Assembly (NCBI GenBank): GCA_019637995.1
Contig: JAHBUQ010000005.1
Coordinates: 1 to 64,000, forward strand
From: Ignavibacteriota bacterium
GTDB lineage: Bacteria; Bacteroidota; Ignavibacteria; Kapaibacteriales; UBA2268
Direction: 5' to 3'
Length of the DNA: 64,000 nt
Of the stretch, positions 1 through 9,272 are shown piece after piece; the first letter of the stretch is position 1, and each line of letters opens with the position of its first letter. The position numbers were made by a program, and so were the translations under genes. The notes under the pieces are model-generated. The model was not told where the DNA came from. It ran no database searches and worked only from the letters and a program-made list of their open reading frames with translations.

Positions 1-30
1 TGGCACTTCTTCTTCGGGAATAAAATTCAT
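1..30 (-). CDS. Phage gene, N-terminal fragment only
   Basis: Only the first ten codons are in the window (MNFIPEEEVP), read leftwards off the edge. The start is supported by an AGGAGAAATACT ribosome-binding site just upstream. It is the next gene of the minus-strand head/connector operon, so a phage structural or tail-region protein is expected. Nothing more can be said of its function. Confidence 0.5.
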   Translation of the reverse strand, partial: MNFIPEEEVP

Positions 31-49
31 TAGTATTTCTCCTTTTCGA

Positions 50-481
50 TTACTTGTTGTTTAAATGTTCGAAAAATTTGTTATTCAAATCTTCAATTTT
101 CTCATCATGTCTAAGTATTGACAATTTGTTTTCCTGATATTTTTCTTCCAATTCTTCTGAATATGCTTCCAAATTATTGACTTTATGCTTTATATCTGCG
201 AAGATAGAACCTCTTTCTTCAGCTTCCAGTCTCATGGAACTGATTTTATTCCAAAGAAGCTGAATCTGATTGTTAGTGTTAAGGTTTTTCTCATCTTGCC
301 TTGCCATAAAATCAAGCAACTTTGTTAAACTATCATTTAATTTATTAAATAATGCTTTTAATTCTACTATTGGTGCTTGCACTTGATTTTTTCCGTATTC
401 CTTTCCAAGCCATCCAACAAGCAAAATGAGAATTCCTATTATTACTGTCAAAATCCAGAATGAACCATCAGAAAAATTCAT
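50..481 (-). CDS. Phage membrane-anchored coiled-coil protein
   Basis: A 143-residue protein with one hydrophobic segment at about residues 9-26, followed by a long charged, heptad-like helical stretch (about 35-140). The topology suggests a membrane-anchored coiled coil. The start codon overlaps the end of the gp37-like gene upstream by 4 nt, so the two are probably translationally coupled. It lies in the late operon downstream of the capsid genes. I do not recognise a family. Position and architecture would fit an accessory virion or lysis-associated protein, but that is inference. Confidence 0.6.
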   Translation of the reverse strand: MNFSDGSFWILTVIIGILILLVGWLGKEYGKNQVQAPIVELKALFNKLNDSLTKLLDFMARQDEKNLNTNNQIQLLWNKISSMRLEAEERGSIFADIKHKVNNLEAYSEELEEKYQENKLSILRHDEKIEDLNNKFFEHLNNK

Positions 482-903
482 GAAACTCCTTGATATATGT
501 TCTGTGTACCAACCTGTAATGCAGCTACATATAAGCCGTTTTTAGATGAACGTACCGGGGACTTCTCTCCAAAATATAAGTAATACTTCTTTTGAAGAGT
601 GTCCCGGGCAAGCTCATATCGTTTGATTATATCTTCATCTGATGTTAAATCACTTGATATCAAGAAGACAGTATAGATATCAATAAAATAAGGGTATATC
701 TTGCCTACTTTCTGACCAGGATGCTCAGAGTGCCAAGTTACAAACATACAGCCATTGCTGTAAGATTTTGCCTGCTTTATCAATTCATCCATTGCATCGT
801 CATTTTTAGGAAAACTTGTAATAGATATATACGGTTTTAAACCTGCAATCTCAAAAGCCTGCTCTAATAATTCCTTAATTTTATTTCTTTCTTCAAGAAT
901 CAT
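478..903 (-). CDS. Mu gp37-like phage protein (DUF1834-like)
   Basis: A 141-residue protein placed directly after the gp36-like gene, the same order as Mu gp36-gp37, where gp37-type proteins belong to the head-tail connector/tail region. It has a mixed alpha/beta composition with no membrane segment. It overlaps the preceding gene by 11 nt and the next by 4 nt. The assignment rests mostly on synteny and size, since sequence similarity is not obvious by eye. A general neck/tail-terminator role is the main alternative. Confidence 0.45.
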   Translation of the reverse strand: MILEERNKIKELLEQAFEIAGLKPYISITSFPKNDDAMDELIKQAKSYSNGCMFVTWHSEHPGQKVGKIYPYFIDIYTVFLISSDLTSDEDIIKRYELARDTLQKKYYLYFGEKSPVRSSKNGLYVAALQVGTQNIYQGVS

Positions 904-1351
904 AAGTCTTTAATCTTCTTTTGTTGAATACTTGAGTGTTTTCTTTTGATTTAATTAATTTAGATGGATTATTCGTTTTTCTTGTTAAACCTGGAATTTC
1001 ATAATTCCCTTTGCGTACTCTTTCAAGTATACTCAAGACTGCTGAATGATGAGAATTGACTTCTTTCATCTCATCATCATCATACCTTCTTGAATATATT
1101 AACTGCCTAACAATTAAAAATTTCCATCTCTTTATTAAACTAAATGCTTTATCTCCTAATTCTTCATCAGTTTTGATATATGGGAATAAGTATCTGGTAG
1201 CCAACGCATTATCAACTTCGGCGTCTGCATCTGAGATGAATTCATTAACTAAATCCTCATTCACATCAGATAATCCGGCACTTGACATCAAGGGCTTTAA
1301 TATCTCAATTGGTATGCGGTCAGCTATATATTGATAATTTATCGTTGACAT
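893..1351 (-). CDS. Mu gp36-like protein (DUF1320), head-tail connector
   Basis: A 152-residue protein with the DUF1320/gp36 features: an N-terminal segment on a growing helix pair with an acidic stretch (DADAEVDNALATRY, about residues 41-54), then a conserved central helix with many Arg/Tyr residues (about 74-93). In Mu-like phages it is encoded just downstream of the head proteins and is thought to act at the head-tail interface. The ATG is preceded by GGTGTAGG. The last 30 or so residues are basic and low in complexity. Confidence 0.65.
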   Translation of the reverse strand: MSTINYQYIADRIPIEILKPLMSSAGLSDVNEDLVNEFISDADAEVDNALATRYLFPYIKTDEELGDKAFSLIKRWKFLIVRQLIYSRRYDDDEMKEVNSHHSAVLSILERVRKGNYEIPGLTRKTNNPSKLIKSKENTQVFNKRRLKTYDS

Positions 1352-1358
1352 CCTACAC

Positions 1359-1712
1359 CTATAATTTAAATTTTGCTAATTCAATTTCAGCAAGTGTGTT
1401 GGCGGATACGTCCTGAGGAAGTACTGCTAATACAAAGTCTCCTGTTTGAACAGCAGCGATGGCATCTCCAGCTAAGTCTGATTTAAGTAGTGTACCAGCT
1501 GTCAATTGAGCCTTAATCATCATCAATGCAGTTCCGGCTGTTATTACACTGCCATCATCTCCATTGTTGAACGAATGCTCGGTTACGCCTGCCGCAAGTT
1601 CACCGTCTCCGGTTTTCTTGCCATCATAACCTACAAATTTGAAACGCCCTACATCCTCAGTAAACTTAATTGCACGCCTATTTAGCGGATTGTATGTTGG
1701 GTTAACCGACAT
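1359..1712 (-). CDS. Capsid cement/decoration protein (DUF2190-like)
   Basis: A 117-residue Gly/Ala-rich all-beta-looking protein with the AGVTEHSF...GDDGSVITAGTALM arrangement and late motifs (GDAIAAVQTGDFVLAVLPQDVSA) typical of small trimeric cement proteins. Such proteins bind the outer capsid surface and stabilise it after expansion. It sits right after the major capsid region. Its start overlaps the preceding gene by 11 nt. Confidence 0.65.
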   Translation of the reverse strand: MSVNPTYNPLNRRAIKFTEDVGRFKFVGYDGKKTGDGELAAGVTEHSFNNGDDGSVITAGTALMMIKAQLTAGTLLKSDLAGDAIAAVQTGDFVLAVLPQDVSANTLAEIELAKFKL

Positions 1713-2013
1713 TAGAATTTCTCCTTCTTGATGATGTTACATTTTTTACTTCTTCTTTTTCTTCAGCTAAAGCTGTTTCAGCTACAGTTCCGGCTTCAGC
1801 TCCTGAATTAGTTTCAGCTACAGTTCCGGCTTCAGCTCCTGAATTAGTTTCAGCTACATCAATATCATTGATGTATTCAATCAACTCAACCTGATGCTTT
1901 AACTTCCCAAAGTCGTATCGATCAAGTTCAACAATTTCTCCGGGAAAGTAAACTTTCTTGTTGATTTTGATTGAACCTGAAAGTATTTTTACTTTAAATA
2001 TCTGATTACTCAT
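1702..2013 (-). CDS. Mu gp35/FluMu-type small head protein with repeat tract
   Basis: A 103-residue protein. The first 50 residues form a small beta-rich domain (VKILSGSIKINKKVYFPGE...) as seen in the FluMu gp35-like N-terminal domain, where the PGE turn precedes an ELD motif. Residues about 54-80 are two identical 12-residue repeats (AETNSGAEAGTV) plus a partial third, encoded by a 36-bp DNA repeat. The C-terminus is basic (SSRRRNSN). It overlaps the capsid gene by 8 nt. The repeat tract is probably a flexible linker that varies in copy number. Confidence 0.5.
   Translation of the reverse strand: MSNQIFKVKILSGSIKINKKVYFPGEIVELDRYDFGKLKHQVELIEYINDIDVAETNSGAEAGTVAETNSGAEAGTVAETALAEEKEEVKNVTSSRRRNSNVG
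1775..1858. repeat. 36-bp tandem repeat inside a head gene
   Basis: Two perfect 36-bp units (1775-1810 and 1811-1846) and a 12-bp partial third unit. Because 36 is a multiple of three, changes in copy number keep the reading frame and only lengthen or shorten the Ala/Glu/Thr-rich linker of the gp35-like protein. Confidence 0.9.
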
Positions 2014-2977
2014 TTATCTCACCTACAGTGCCATGAATACATAAACCTGCATCTTTTTGAGTGATATAGCTCTTGTACATAGTAAGTGTAGCGACATAGT
2101 TGATGATTCCATTCCGGTCCGTTGACCTTGCAGCCCATGGATAGCCTTTTTGTACAAAAGTTTTTCCAAAAGATTGGTCATATTGTGTAAGTTTTGCACC
2201 ACCAATTTTCTTGTTGTATGCCATTACTACAACATCAGACCATAAATCTTTGTTCTCTGCGCTCGCTTTGTCTTCATACATACCAGAGCCAACACGTACA
2301 GTTACCTTGTGGTCTTTAGTTGAAAGCAATGTTTCAATTAAATCCTCTGTAACAATACCGATTTGAGTGTATTTAATTAACTCAAGAAGCTTCGGATGGT
2401 TCTGCAAAGCATTGAATGTTGGTTGTCCGAATACCATGATGTTCGGCTTGCGATTGATTTTCATCCTGATAGTTTCCATCGCATCACGAAGTATAGTGAT
2501 AGGGTCAGATGAAGAGTCATTGAAATGCTCTCCTGCACCAAGTCCTAAGTAATGGTCATTAGAGTAAGTTGATGCTGAAGTTAAAAGCTCAACTGCTTTG
2601 TATTCTTTCTGCAATTCAATTGAATCCAGAATAGAATTCATGGCATACTTTTCTAAATCTAACACTTCTGATGAAGCTTCGATTTCGAGGTAATCCATAG
2701 CCGCTTCTAAACCAAAGCTCTCAAGCAAGAACTCCTTCATTGTCCAATCATCCAAAGGCATCTGCTTAATTGGAGATTTGAGAGGACGAGAAGTATCATT
2801 AATCCTCATGTGTTCATTACCAAAAATCGGGTACTTGCCTGACTGTTTGGCAACTCTTACTTCCGGTAAGATTAGATTGCTTACAAAATCCGAATTCTCG
2901 AATTTTTGTGCATACTCTGATAAAATTGGATCTTGTCCCAATTTAAGATTGTCAATTCTTTTAATTCCGAGTCCCAT
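2006..2977 (-). CDS. Phage major capsid protein (gpE-like)
   Basis: A 323-residue protein placed directly downstream of the ClpP-like head protease. Length and layout fit the capsid protein E family: an N-terminal arm, a helix-rich spine (about 90-150), and an axial-domain stretch with NIMVFGQPTFNALQNHPKLLEL near residue 185. The start at 2977 (MGLGIKR) is chosen over an upstream in-frame ATG at 3010, because AGAGGAGG lies 8 nt before it and the protease stop is at 2979. It would assemble into the prohead with the protease/scaffold product. Confidence 0.8.
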   Translation of the reverse strand: MGLGIKRIDNLKLGQDPILSEYAQKFENSDFVSNLILPEVRVAKQSGKYPIFGNEHMRINDTSRPLKSPIKQMPLDDWTMKEFLLESFGLEAAMDYLEIEASSEVLDLEKYAMNSILDSIELQKEYKAVELLTSASTYSNDHYLGLGAGEHFNDSSSDPITILRDAMETIRMKINRKPNIMVFGQPTFNALQNHPKLLELIKYTQIGIVTEDLIETLLSTKDHKVTVRVGSGMYEDKASAENKDLWSDVVVMAYNKKIGGAKLTQYDQSFGKTFVQKGYPWAARSTDRNGIINYVATLTMYKSYITQKDAGLCIHGTVGEINE

Positions 2978-2978
2978 A

Positions 2979-4184
2979 TTAGTTAGCCTCCTCTGAAATG
3001 ATTGATTCAAGTGCCTCGATATAAGTCATATTCTTTGCCTTAGCAACTTCTAATGTCATGGTGTGAATAATTTTTCTATCTTCGGCGTTATTATAGTCCA
3101 ATTCTCTGTCGTGAGTGGATGTGGTTGCTTGTGCCGGAATTGGCGCGTTCAGATTTGAAAGAGATGCTCTGGACTTAATCTCATCAATCTTTCTTTGGTA
3201 TGGCGTCTTGCCTGCTACTAATGCATTTGCATCGTTATCAAATTGCTTTAACCAAAGCAATTCTTTAGTTAGAGCAAATTCATTTTCTGCATTATTTTCA
3301 GCAGGAAGTATTCTGTCTTTTAACTCAACTAAGTCAAGTTGGACCGCGTTCAAAATCTCCTTAGATTCAAATTCTGATATCTTTTGAGATTTTACTTCGA
3401 CATCCCTACGTAATGATTCAACTGCTTCACTAAGTTGAAGATTCTTTGGTTTTAAATCTTCTAACTGAGTTCTCAAGTCCTCGATTTCACGGGATGCATT
3501 CTTATAATCTGCCTCTAAACCTGCATGCAATTTAGTCAGATTATTATACTCTTGCTCATAATTCATTTGCTTATGAACTCCTTCAATTGTGGAAAAATGG
3601 TTGTTTTTTAGATTAAAAAATTTTCTTGTCTGCTTATTATATGCCTGCATTGCTGCAAGTGCTTTAGTATTGTCGGTGTCGGATGGAACATAAATCTCAT
3701 CAACAAAGCCCATCTCCAGACATTTATCAGCTGAGTGATACTTATCTTCAGTGATAATTTCCTCAATTCTATCCATAGACAAATTGGTTTTTCTTTGATA
3801 AGCAGTTTTGATTGACTCTTTCAATGTTGTTAGTTGTGATTTTACCTTGTCAAGGTCTTCTTCATTTCCCCAAGCCATTGTCCAAGGTTTATGAAATAGC
3901 ATTAAAGCAGTTTCAGCTATCAGGACTCTCTTACCGGCACAAGCTATTACGGATGCGATTGATGATGCTTCTCCAATAATTTTGACTGTGGGGTCATATT
4001 CTGATAGTATGTTGTAAATTGTTAATCCCTCAAACACACTCCCGCCACCTGAGTTTATATATACAATTAGTTCATCACCTTTTTTATGATTGGCTAACTG
4101 TTTTCTAATACTTTTTGCAGAAACTGTTGAAGTATCATCATCATCCCAACCTGCTCCGATGTAGCCGAAAATATCAATTATCAT
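2979..4184 (-). CDS. ClpP-type head maturation protease fused to scaffold domain
   Basis: A 401-residue protein. Residues 1-170 are an S14 (ClpP-like) serine protease: an oxyanion-region stretch INSGGGSVFEGL (44-55), the nucleophile Ser75 in the GEASSIAS context and His98 in LFHKP. Residues about 205-330 are charged helical/coiled-coil sequence, followed by a linker, which fits a C-terminal scaffold. Such phage proteins process the prohead and remove the scaffold. It is the first gene of the leftward head operon, starting 65 nt from the 12-bp repeat array, and the capsid gene follows. Confidence 0.85.
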   Translation of the reverse strand: MIIDIFGYIGAGWDDDDTSTVSAKSIRKQLANHKKGDELIVYINSGGGSVFEGLTIYNILSEYDPTVKIIGEASSIASVIACAGKRVLIAETALMLFHKPWTMAWGNEEDLDKVKSQLTTLKESIKTAYQRKTNLSMDRIEEIITEDKYHSADKCLEMGFVDEIYVPSDTDNTKALAAMQAYNKQTRKFFNLKNNHFSTIEGVHKQMNYEQEYNNLTKLHAGLEADYKNASREIEDLRTQLEDLKPKNLQLSEAVESLRRDVEVKSQKISEFESKEILNAVQLDLVELKDRILPAENNAENEFALTKELLWLKQFDNDANALVAGKTPYQRKIDEIKSRASLSNLNAPIPAQATTSTHDRELDYNNAEDRKIIHTMTLEVAKAKNMTYIEALESIISEEAN

Positions 4185-4248
4185 AACTTTTACCTGATTT
4201 ACAAAAACAACTTATACAAATGTAAATACTAAGTTATGCGAAAACACT

Positions 4249-4371
4249 TGCAAAAACGCATTGCAAAAACGCATGCAAAAACGCATTGCAAAAACGCATG
4301 CAAAAACGCATGCAAAAACGCATGCAAAAACGCATGCAAAAACGCATGCAAAAACGCATTGCAAAAACGCA
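4249..4371. repeat. Ten copies of 12-bp repeat TGCAAAAACGCA at divergent promoter region
   Basis: Ten exact TGCAAAAACGCA units at 4249, 4262, 4274, 4287, 4299, 4311, 4323, 4335, 4347 and 4360. Single extra T residues sit after units 1, 3 and 9. The unit has short inverted ends (TGC/GCA). The array fills most of the gap between the leftward protease-capsid operon (start 4184) and the rightward methylase-terminase operon (start 4440). It contains no stop codons, so it appears open in several frames, but it is not coding in my reading. Possible roles are packaging (pac-like) site, protein-binding array or promoter control. Confidence 0.9.
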
Positions 4372-4439
4372 AGTATTTTGACACACTTTTTTATCATTTT
4401 TGCTTTCAGTTTTTTTCTGAAACAATAATTGAAGGTATT

Positions 4440-5855
4440 ATGAATTTAAATGAATTAAATAAACGTATCATTCCATTGCTCAATTCCAATGATATTAATC
4501 AGCAAAACATGCCTGCTGAAGAATTGAATAACTTTATCAACTATAAGATATTTCCACGTGAAATCCTGATAAAAGCAGATTGGAATTATAAAGAGGAAGA
4601 TGAATTTACTTCCAAGCAACTTGTGAATAATCTTAAAAAAAATGGACAGATAGAGAATATTCATGTCCGTAAACTCAAAACAGGTTATTATGAAGTTGTT
4701 AATGGAAATCACAGACTTGATGCTTGTGATGTACTTGGCAAGGAGTTTATTATTGCTTATGATCATGGGAACATATCACTTGCTCAAGCTCAACTCATAG
4801 CTATTGAAACTAATGAAACAAAGTTCAAAGCTAATCAGGAGAAGTTAACACTGCTTATCCAGAATCTTAAGATTGAGATTCCAGAAGAAGATTTGAAACT
4901 TACGCTCCCTTATGATGAAGACTTTTTAAAAACATGTTTTGATTTTTCTAATGCAGAAACTATTAGTATTGAAAACAGAGATATTATCGAAGATGATTAT
5001 GATGAATCACCTCCAGAAAAACCTCAAACTGTACCCGGTGATATTTATGAGTTTAATGGACATCGCTTGATGTGTGGTGATTCTACATCATCTGATGTTG
5101 ATAGGTTGATGAACGGAGTAAAAGCTCACATGCTACATACAGACCCACCTTATAATGTAAAGTATGCCGAACTGAACGTTAAAAGAAGTGATACAGGAAA
5201 AGATTGGAGTGAACTATACTGTACTGATTGGAATGATGACATGTCTGATGCGGATTATAAAGCATTTCTAATTAATTTCATTAAGAATGCTAAAAAAAAT
5301 ATGATTGATTGGGCTCATTATTATATATGGCACGCGACTACTTATTACAGAGAACTTCTCGAAGCTATGGAAAAAAATGCTATTCCGTACGATAAAGTTC
5401 CTATTCAATGGGTTAAACAAGTAGCACCTCTAAGCTGGGTAAGGTATAAACGTCGAAATGAACCTTGTCTTTTTGGAGGTAAAGGAGCCGTAAATGGTAA
5501 TGGAGAAGGTGCTCGCTGGTTCGGTCCGAACAATGAAGTAACTATATGGAATTATGACCGCGAACATAATGGTAAATATATCCATCCAACTCAAAAACCA
5601 GTAGGATTGCCTGCAAGAGCAATCTCCAATAGTTCACAACCAGGTGAAATAGTTCTTGAGTTATTTGGTGGCTCAGGATCTACTCTAATTGCCGCAGACC
5701 AACTAAAAAGAAAGTGCTATGTTATGGAATTATCGCCTGCTTTCTGTGATGCAATATTGAAAAGATATATCAAATATTGCTCTGAGAATAATATCGAAAT
5801 ACAGTTTTTTAAGAAAAATGACAAAGATTTTGATTACAATTCATTGGGTGGATAA
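4440..5855 (+). CDS. ParB/Srx-domain fused to beta-class DNA methyltransferase
   Basis: A 471-residue protein. Residues about 1-125 resemble a ParB/sulfiredoxin-like domain (VNGNHRLDACDVLG). The C-terminal part is a DNA N6-adenine/N4-cytosine methyltransferase of the beta order: catalytic DPPY at 235-238, a target-recognition stretch, then the SAM-binding motif ELFGGSGST near residue 405. Such phage fusions modify phage DNA, probably against host restriction. The start at 4440 follows a GAAGG-type site. The upstream extension through the repeat array is rejected. The stop overlaps the next start (TAATG). Confidence 0.85.
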   Translation: MNLNELNKRIIPLLNSNDINQQNMPAEELNNFINYKIFPREILIKADWNYKEEDEFTSKQLVNNLKKNGQIENIHVRKLKTGYYEVVNGNHRLDACDVLGKEFIIAYDHGNISLAQAQLIAIETNETKFKANQEKLTLLIQNLKIEIPEEDLKLTLPYDEDFLKTCFDFSNAETISIENRDIIEDDYDESPPEKPQTVPGDIYEFNGHRLMCGDSTSSDVDRLMNGVKAHMLHTDPPYNVKYAELNVKRSDTGKDWSELYCTDWNDDMSDADYKAFLINFIKNAKKNMIDWAHYYIWHATTYYRELLEAMEKNAIPYDKVPIQWVKQVAPLSWVRYKRRNEPCLFGGKGAVNGNGEGARWFGPNNEVTIWNYDREHNGKYIHPTQKPVGLPARAISNSSQPGEIVLELFGGSGSTLIAADQLKRKCYVMELSPAFCDAILKRYIKYCSENNIEIQFFKKNDKDFDYNSLGG

Positions 5856-6532
5856 TGTCACCAGAACAAAAAAAAGCCATCAAAACCAAATATGAAAAAA
5901 AAATCGAATTGGTTTACCCTGAATGGGAAAGGCAAACAAAAGAAACGCCCCTTAGTTTTGAAGCATTCAAAATATATCGGGATATGGGTCCCGTGAGGTC
6001 TTTATCAGCCGTAGCTCAAAAATTATCAAGGGGGAATCTAAGAAGTAAATATCAAGGGATACTTATCTGGAGTTATAAGTTCAAATGGAATGAAAGAATA
6101 GCTGCATATCAAAGATATATGGACTCCATCTATCTTGAGGAAACTAAGAATGCTGTTAAGGAGATGGCACACAGGCACGCGGAGTACGCTAAACAAACGA
6201 TGCAATCTCTGTATGTTCCTATATTGGAATTCGCTAAAAAGTATAATCTTATTAACGATATGAAAAGAACTGCGGCAAGAGAAGGAATTCGGTTTACTAA
6301 TACAGATGCTGACCTCGATAATATGACTTTATCTGAATTACTAACTCTTGTTCATAAATCTGCACCACTTATCAATACAATGGCTGATATGGAAAGGAAA
6401 GCACGCGGCGAACCTACTCAAATTGCAGCTAATGATATTACTTCAAATGGCGGAGCTATTAAAGCTGATATTAAAGTTGTTATAAATGGTAGTAAATCAA
6501 CGATTTTGAAGGAGTACGAAAATAATCACTGA
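5855..6532 (+). CDS. Phage terminase small subunit-like protein
   Basis: A 225-residue mostly helical protein immediately before the terminase large subunit. The N-terminal half contains a helix-turn-helix-like region (about 45-85: SLSAVAQKLSRGNLRSKYQGILIWSYKFKWNERIAAY) as in small terminase DNA-recognition domains that recognise the packaging site. The C-terminal 25 residues look like a large-subunit interaction tail. Its start shares a base with the methylase stop. The call relies on context plus the HTH pattern. Confidence 0.65.
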   Translation: MSPEQKKAIKTKYEKKIELVYPEWERQTKETPLSFEAFKIYRDMGPVRSLSAVAQKLSRGNLRSKYQGILIWSYKFKWNERIAAYQRYMDSIYLEETKNAVKEMAHRHAEYAKQTMQSLYVPILEFAKKYNLINDMKRTAAREGIRFTNTDADLDNMTLSELLTLVHKSAPLINTMADMERKARGEPTQIAANDITSNGGAIKADIKVVINGSKSTILKEYENNH

Positions 6533-6539
6533 AATTCAA

Positions 6540-7748
6540 ATGGATGCATCTCCGGTTTACTTGGCTAATCTGGAAGCTTATTATGACGACAAATATAAGA
6601 TAATTGTTAATCAGGGTGGTACACGATCAGGGAAAACTTACTCTATTATGCAGTTCCTTATTATGTTGGGATATAATGCATCCTCAAGTCTTGAAATTTC
6701 AGTTGTTTCTCATACACTACCACATATTAAGAAAGGTGTAAAGAGAGATTTCGAGAAGATTACTCAAAGTATCGGTATCTTCGAAGATAAAAAGTTTAAT
6801 AAAACTGACTTGGTTTATCGCTTTACACCAGAAACCTATATGGAGTTCTTCTCAGCTGATGACGGAAACAAGCTGAGAGGAACTTCACGTGATATTCTAT
6901 TTATCAATGAAGCAAACCTACTAACTTACGATGAGTGGAAACAACTTCTGATGAGAACAAGAGGTAAAATCTTCATTGATTATAATCCAAGTGAAGAATA
7001 TCACTGGATATATGATTATGTCCTTACAAGGGAGGATGTAAAGTTTATTAAATCCACTTATCTTGATAATTATGATTACTTGCCAATTGAGCAAATTGAA
7101 GAGATTGAAAGATTAAAAGATGAAGACAATAATTATTGGCAAATTTATGGACTCGGTGAAGTTGCTCAAGCCACTAATCTAATTTATCCCAAATTTCAGG
7201 TTATTGATACTTATTGGGATGGTGACGCTATTTATGGTCTTGACTTTGGATTTAACAATCAGACAGCGTTAGTCAAAATGATCCGCAGAGATAGAGAGCT
7301 TTTTCTTTCAGAATTAATTTATGAAAGCCATCTTACAAACTCCGATTTAATTCAAAAACTTAAATATTTCAAAATTGGACATAGTTTTATTTATGCAGAT
7401 GCTCAAGAACCACAACGTATTGAAGAAATTTATCGAGCAGGTTTTAATATCCATAAAGCTGATAAAGCGGTCAAACCGGGGATTGATTTTGTCAAAAGAT
7501 TTAAATTGAATGTCCATTGCGAAAGTACTAACATAATCAAAGAACTAAAATCTTATAAATGGAAAGAGGACCGCAACGGAAATATCCTTGATGAGCCGGT
7601 GAAGTTCAATGACCATTTAGCGGATGGCATAAGATATGGAGTATTTACTCACGGACAGAAATATTGGATCAACGCTCAATCAGCATTTCCAAGTAGTATC
7701 CAGTCAATTAAAGAAAATTCTATTAGAAATAAATTAAAATCATTTTAA
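6540..7748 (+). CDS. Phage terminase large subunit (PBSX type)
   Basis: A 402-residue packaging motor. Walker A is GGTRSGKT (26-33), Walker B is ILFINEAN (119-126), and the RNase H-like nuclease begins at YGLDFGFNN (about 230), with a late acidic motif DHLADGIRYG (about 366-375). Length and motifs fit the PBSX/XtmB-type family. The protein uses ATP hydrolysis to translocate DNA into the prohead and cuts the concatemer. It follows the small subunit by 7 nt. Confidence 0.9.
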   Translation: MDASPVYLANLEAYYDDKYKIIVNQGGTRSGKTYSIMQFLIMLGYNASSSLEISVVSHTLPHIKKGVKRDFEKITQSIGIFEDKKFNKTDLVYRFTPETYMEFFSADDGNKLRGTSRDILFINEANLLTYDEWKQLLMRTRGKIFIDYNPSEEYHWIYDYVLTREDVKFIKSTYLDNYDYLPIEQIEEIERLKDEDNNYWQIYGLGEVAQATNLIYPKFQVIDTYWDGDAIYGLDFGFNNQTALVKMIRRDRELFLSELIYESHLTNSDLIQKLKYFKIGHSFIYADAQEPQRIEEIYRAGFNIHKADKAVKPGIDFVKRFKLNVHCESTNIIKELKSYKWKEDRNGNILDEPVKFNDHLADGIRYGVFTHGQKYWINAQSAFPSSIQSIKENSIRNKLKSF

Positions 7749-7757
7749 GGAAATTGT

Positions 7758-9272
7758 ATGATGCAATCAAAAAAATTCTTTGCAGCTGTTAAGGCAAGCA
7801 AAAACTTAACCGAAAGAATACCAACTTTCGAAGATTTTTATAGAGGTTTGCTGGACTTGCTGCCTAATCCAAGTAAACTAATTAAAGAGCAAGGTTATAA
7901 AATATTTGCAGAAACATCCGCTGATTCTACAGTACGCGGTGCTATGAATACTGTGTTTGAAGGTGTAGGCTCTCTGGAATGGGAAATAGTAAAAAATGAA
8001 GCTTCAGATAAAGAGATTGAATTAGCTTATTCAACCATCGAAAAACTAATCAAAAATAATCTGATTAAGCAAATTCTTAGAGCTATTTTCTACGGATTTA
8101 ATCCCCTCAATATCATTTGGCAGTTCGATAAAAATACTTATTCTATCGATAAAATTATTGAGATGCCTCACGATGCAATAGTATTCGACAAGGACCGGAA
8201 ACCCCGAATTTTAACATCAATACTTAGTTCTTCAGGTGTCGAACCTGATCCTTACAGATTTATTCTACCTACTTATGATGATAATTATCAAAATCCTTAT
8301 GGTACAGGACTATTCCTGAATTGCTACAAACACGTTTTTATAAAAAATAATATCCTTGACTTCTGGACAGTTTTTGCTGAAGATTATGGAAGCCCTGGCG
8401 TAATGGGTCACTTTACTCAACAAGCATCTACAATCTTTAATATGAATCCTGAAGAGTTTGTGGCATACTTTTATAATAAATTGTCTGAGATGAGGCAAAG
8501 TAAAGTGATTGTAACACCGGAAGGTACAGAAATCAAGCCCATTCCTGCAGGGACTTTAAGCTCAGCAGATATTTATAAGGGTTTACTTGAATATTGCAAA
8601 GGTGAAATTACAAGCATTATACTCGGTCATGAATCAGCAACACGCTCAACTTCAGGCAAACTTGGAAATGAAGATATGGCTATGTCATCCAAGGTCGACA
8701 GAATTGAGTCATATACAGAATATTTGACTTATTACATCAATGAACTTCTTAAATGGCAACATGATTTGAATTTTCCGGGTGAGCACTTTTGTGAAATCAG
8801 GTTTTTTGAAAAAGATGATATTCAAAAATATACTGAAAAAGCTATCTTAGCAAGAGAACTTACTCAAATCGGAGTGGAATTTAATGAAGATTATATTGAA
8901 AATGAGTTCAATATTGACAAAAAATTCTTTAAATTAAATCAAGTCAAACAGATTAAAGAACCTCCAATCAGCAATAACTCTCAAATTGTTGACAGGTTCT
9001 TTGCAAAAAGTAAAGGACTTGATAAGCAATCGGATATCCTTGATGATTTTACGGACTTTGTTTTAAATTCAGATGAGTTTGCAAACATAAAAGAAGATAC
9101 ATTGAATTTGATTGTTAGCGAAATCAATAAGTATGATTCTTATGAAAAGATGCTCGATAATATCTATGATATTTTTGATAAATTGGATATTGATAACAAG
9201 AAAGAACTTGTGACAAAGTTTATGATGATAAGTGCAATTTATGGATATAATAACGAGGCTAAAAATGGCTGA
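7758..9272 (+). CDS. Phage portal protein (DUF935, Mu gp29-like)
   Basis: A 504-residue protein starting after AAGGAA. It has the DUF935 portal pattern: VRGAMNTVFEGVGSLEWEI (about 60-78), a crown/wing region, and the conserved ILGHESATRSTSGKLGNEDMA stretch (about 291-311). Twelve copies would form the ring through which DNA passes and to which the terminase docks. The C-terminal 90 residues are acidic. The stop overlaps the MuF-like gene by 8 nt. Confidence 0.85.
   Translation: MMQSKKFFAAVKASKNLTERIPTFEDFYRGLLDLLPNPSKLIKEQGYKIFAETSADSTVRGAMNTVFEGVGSLEWEIVKNEASDKEIELAYSTIEKLIKNNLIKQILRAIFYGFNPLNIIWQFDKNTYSIDKIIEMPHDAIVFDKDRKPRILTSILSSSGVEPDPYRFILPTYDDNYQNPYGTGLFLNCYKHVFIKNNILDFWTVFAEDYGSPGVMGHFTQQASTIFNMNPEEFVAYFYNKLSEMRQSKVIVTPEGTEIKPIPAGTLSSADIYKGLLEYCKGEITSIILGHESATRSTSGKLGNEDMAMSSKVDRIESYTEYLTYYINELLKWQHDLNFPGEHFCEIRFFEKDDIQKYTEKAILARELTQIGVEFNEDYIENEFNIDKKFFKLNQVKQIKEPPISNNSQIVDRFFAKSKGLDKQSDILDDFTDFVLNSDEFANIKEDTLNLIVSEINKYDSYEKMLDNIYDIFDKLDIDNKKELVTKFMMISAIYGYNNEAKNG

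Noticed and set aside
4212..4425. Minus-strand open frames across the same repeats
   Set aside because: The 12-bp unit has no stop codons, so long frames appear by chance; they have no ribosome-binding site or family.
4236..4439. Upstream in-frame extension of the ParB-methyltransferase through the 12-bp repeats
   Set aside because: The extension only translates the repeats (repeated Cys-Lys-Asn-Ala), and a better start with a ribosome-binding site lies at 4440.
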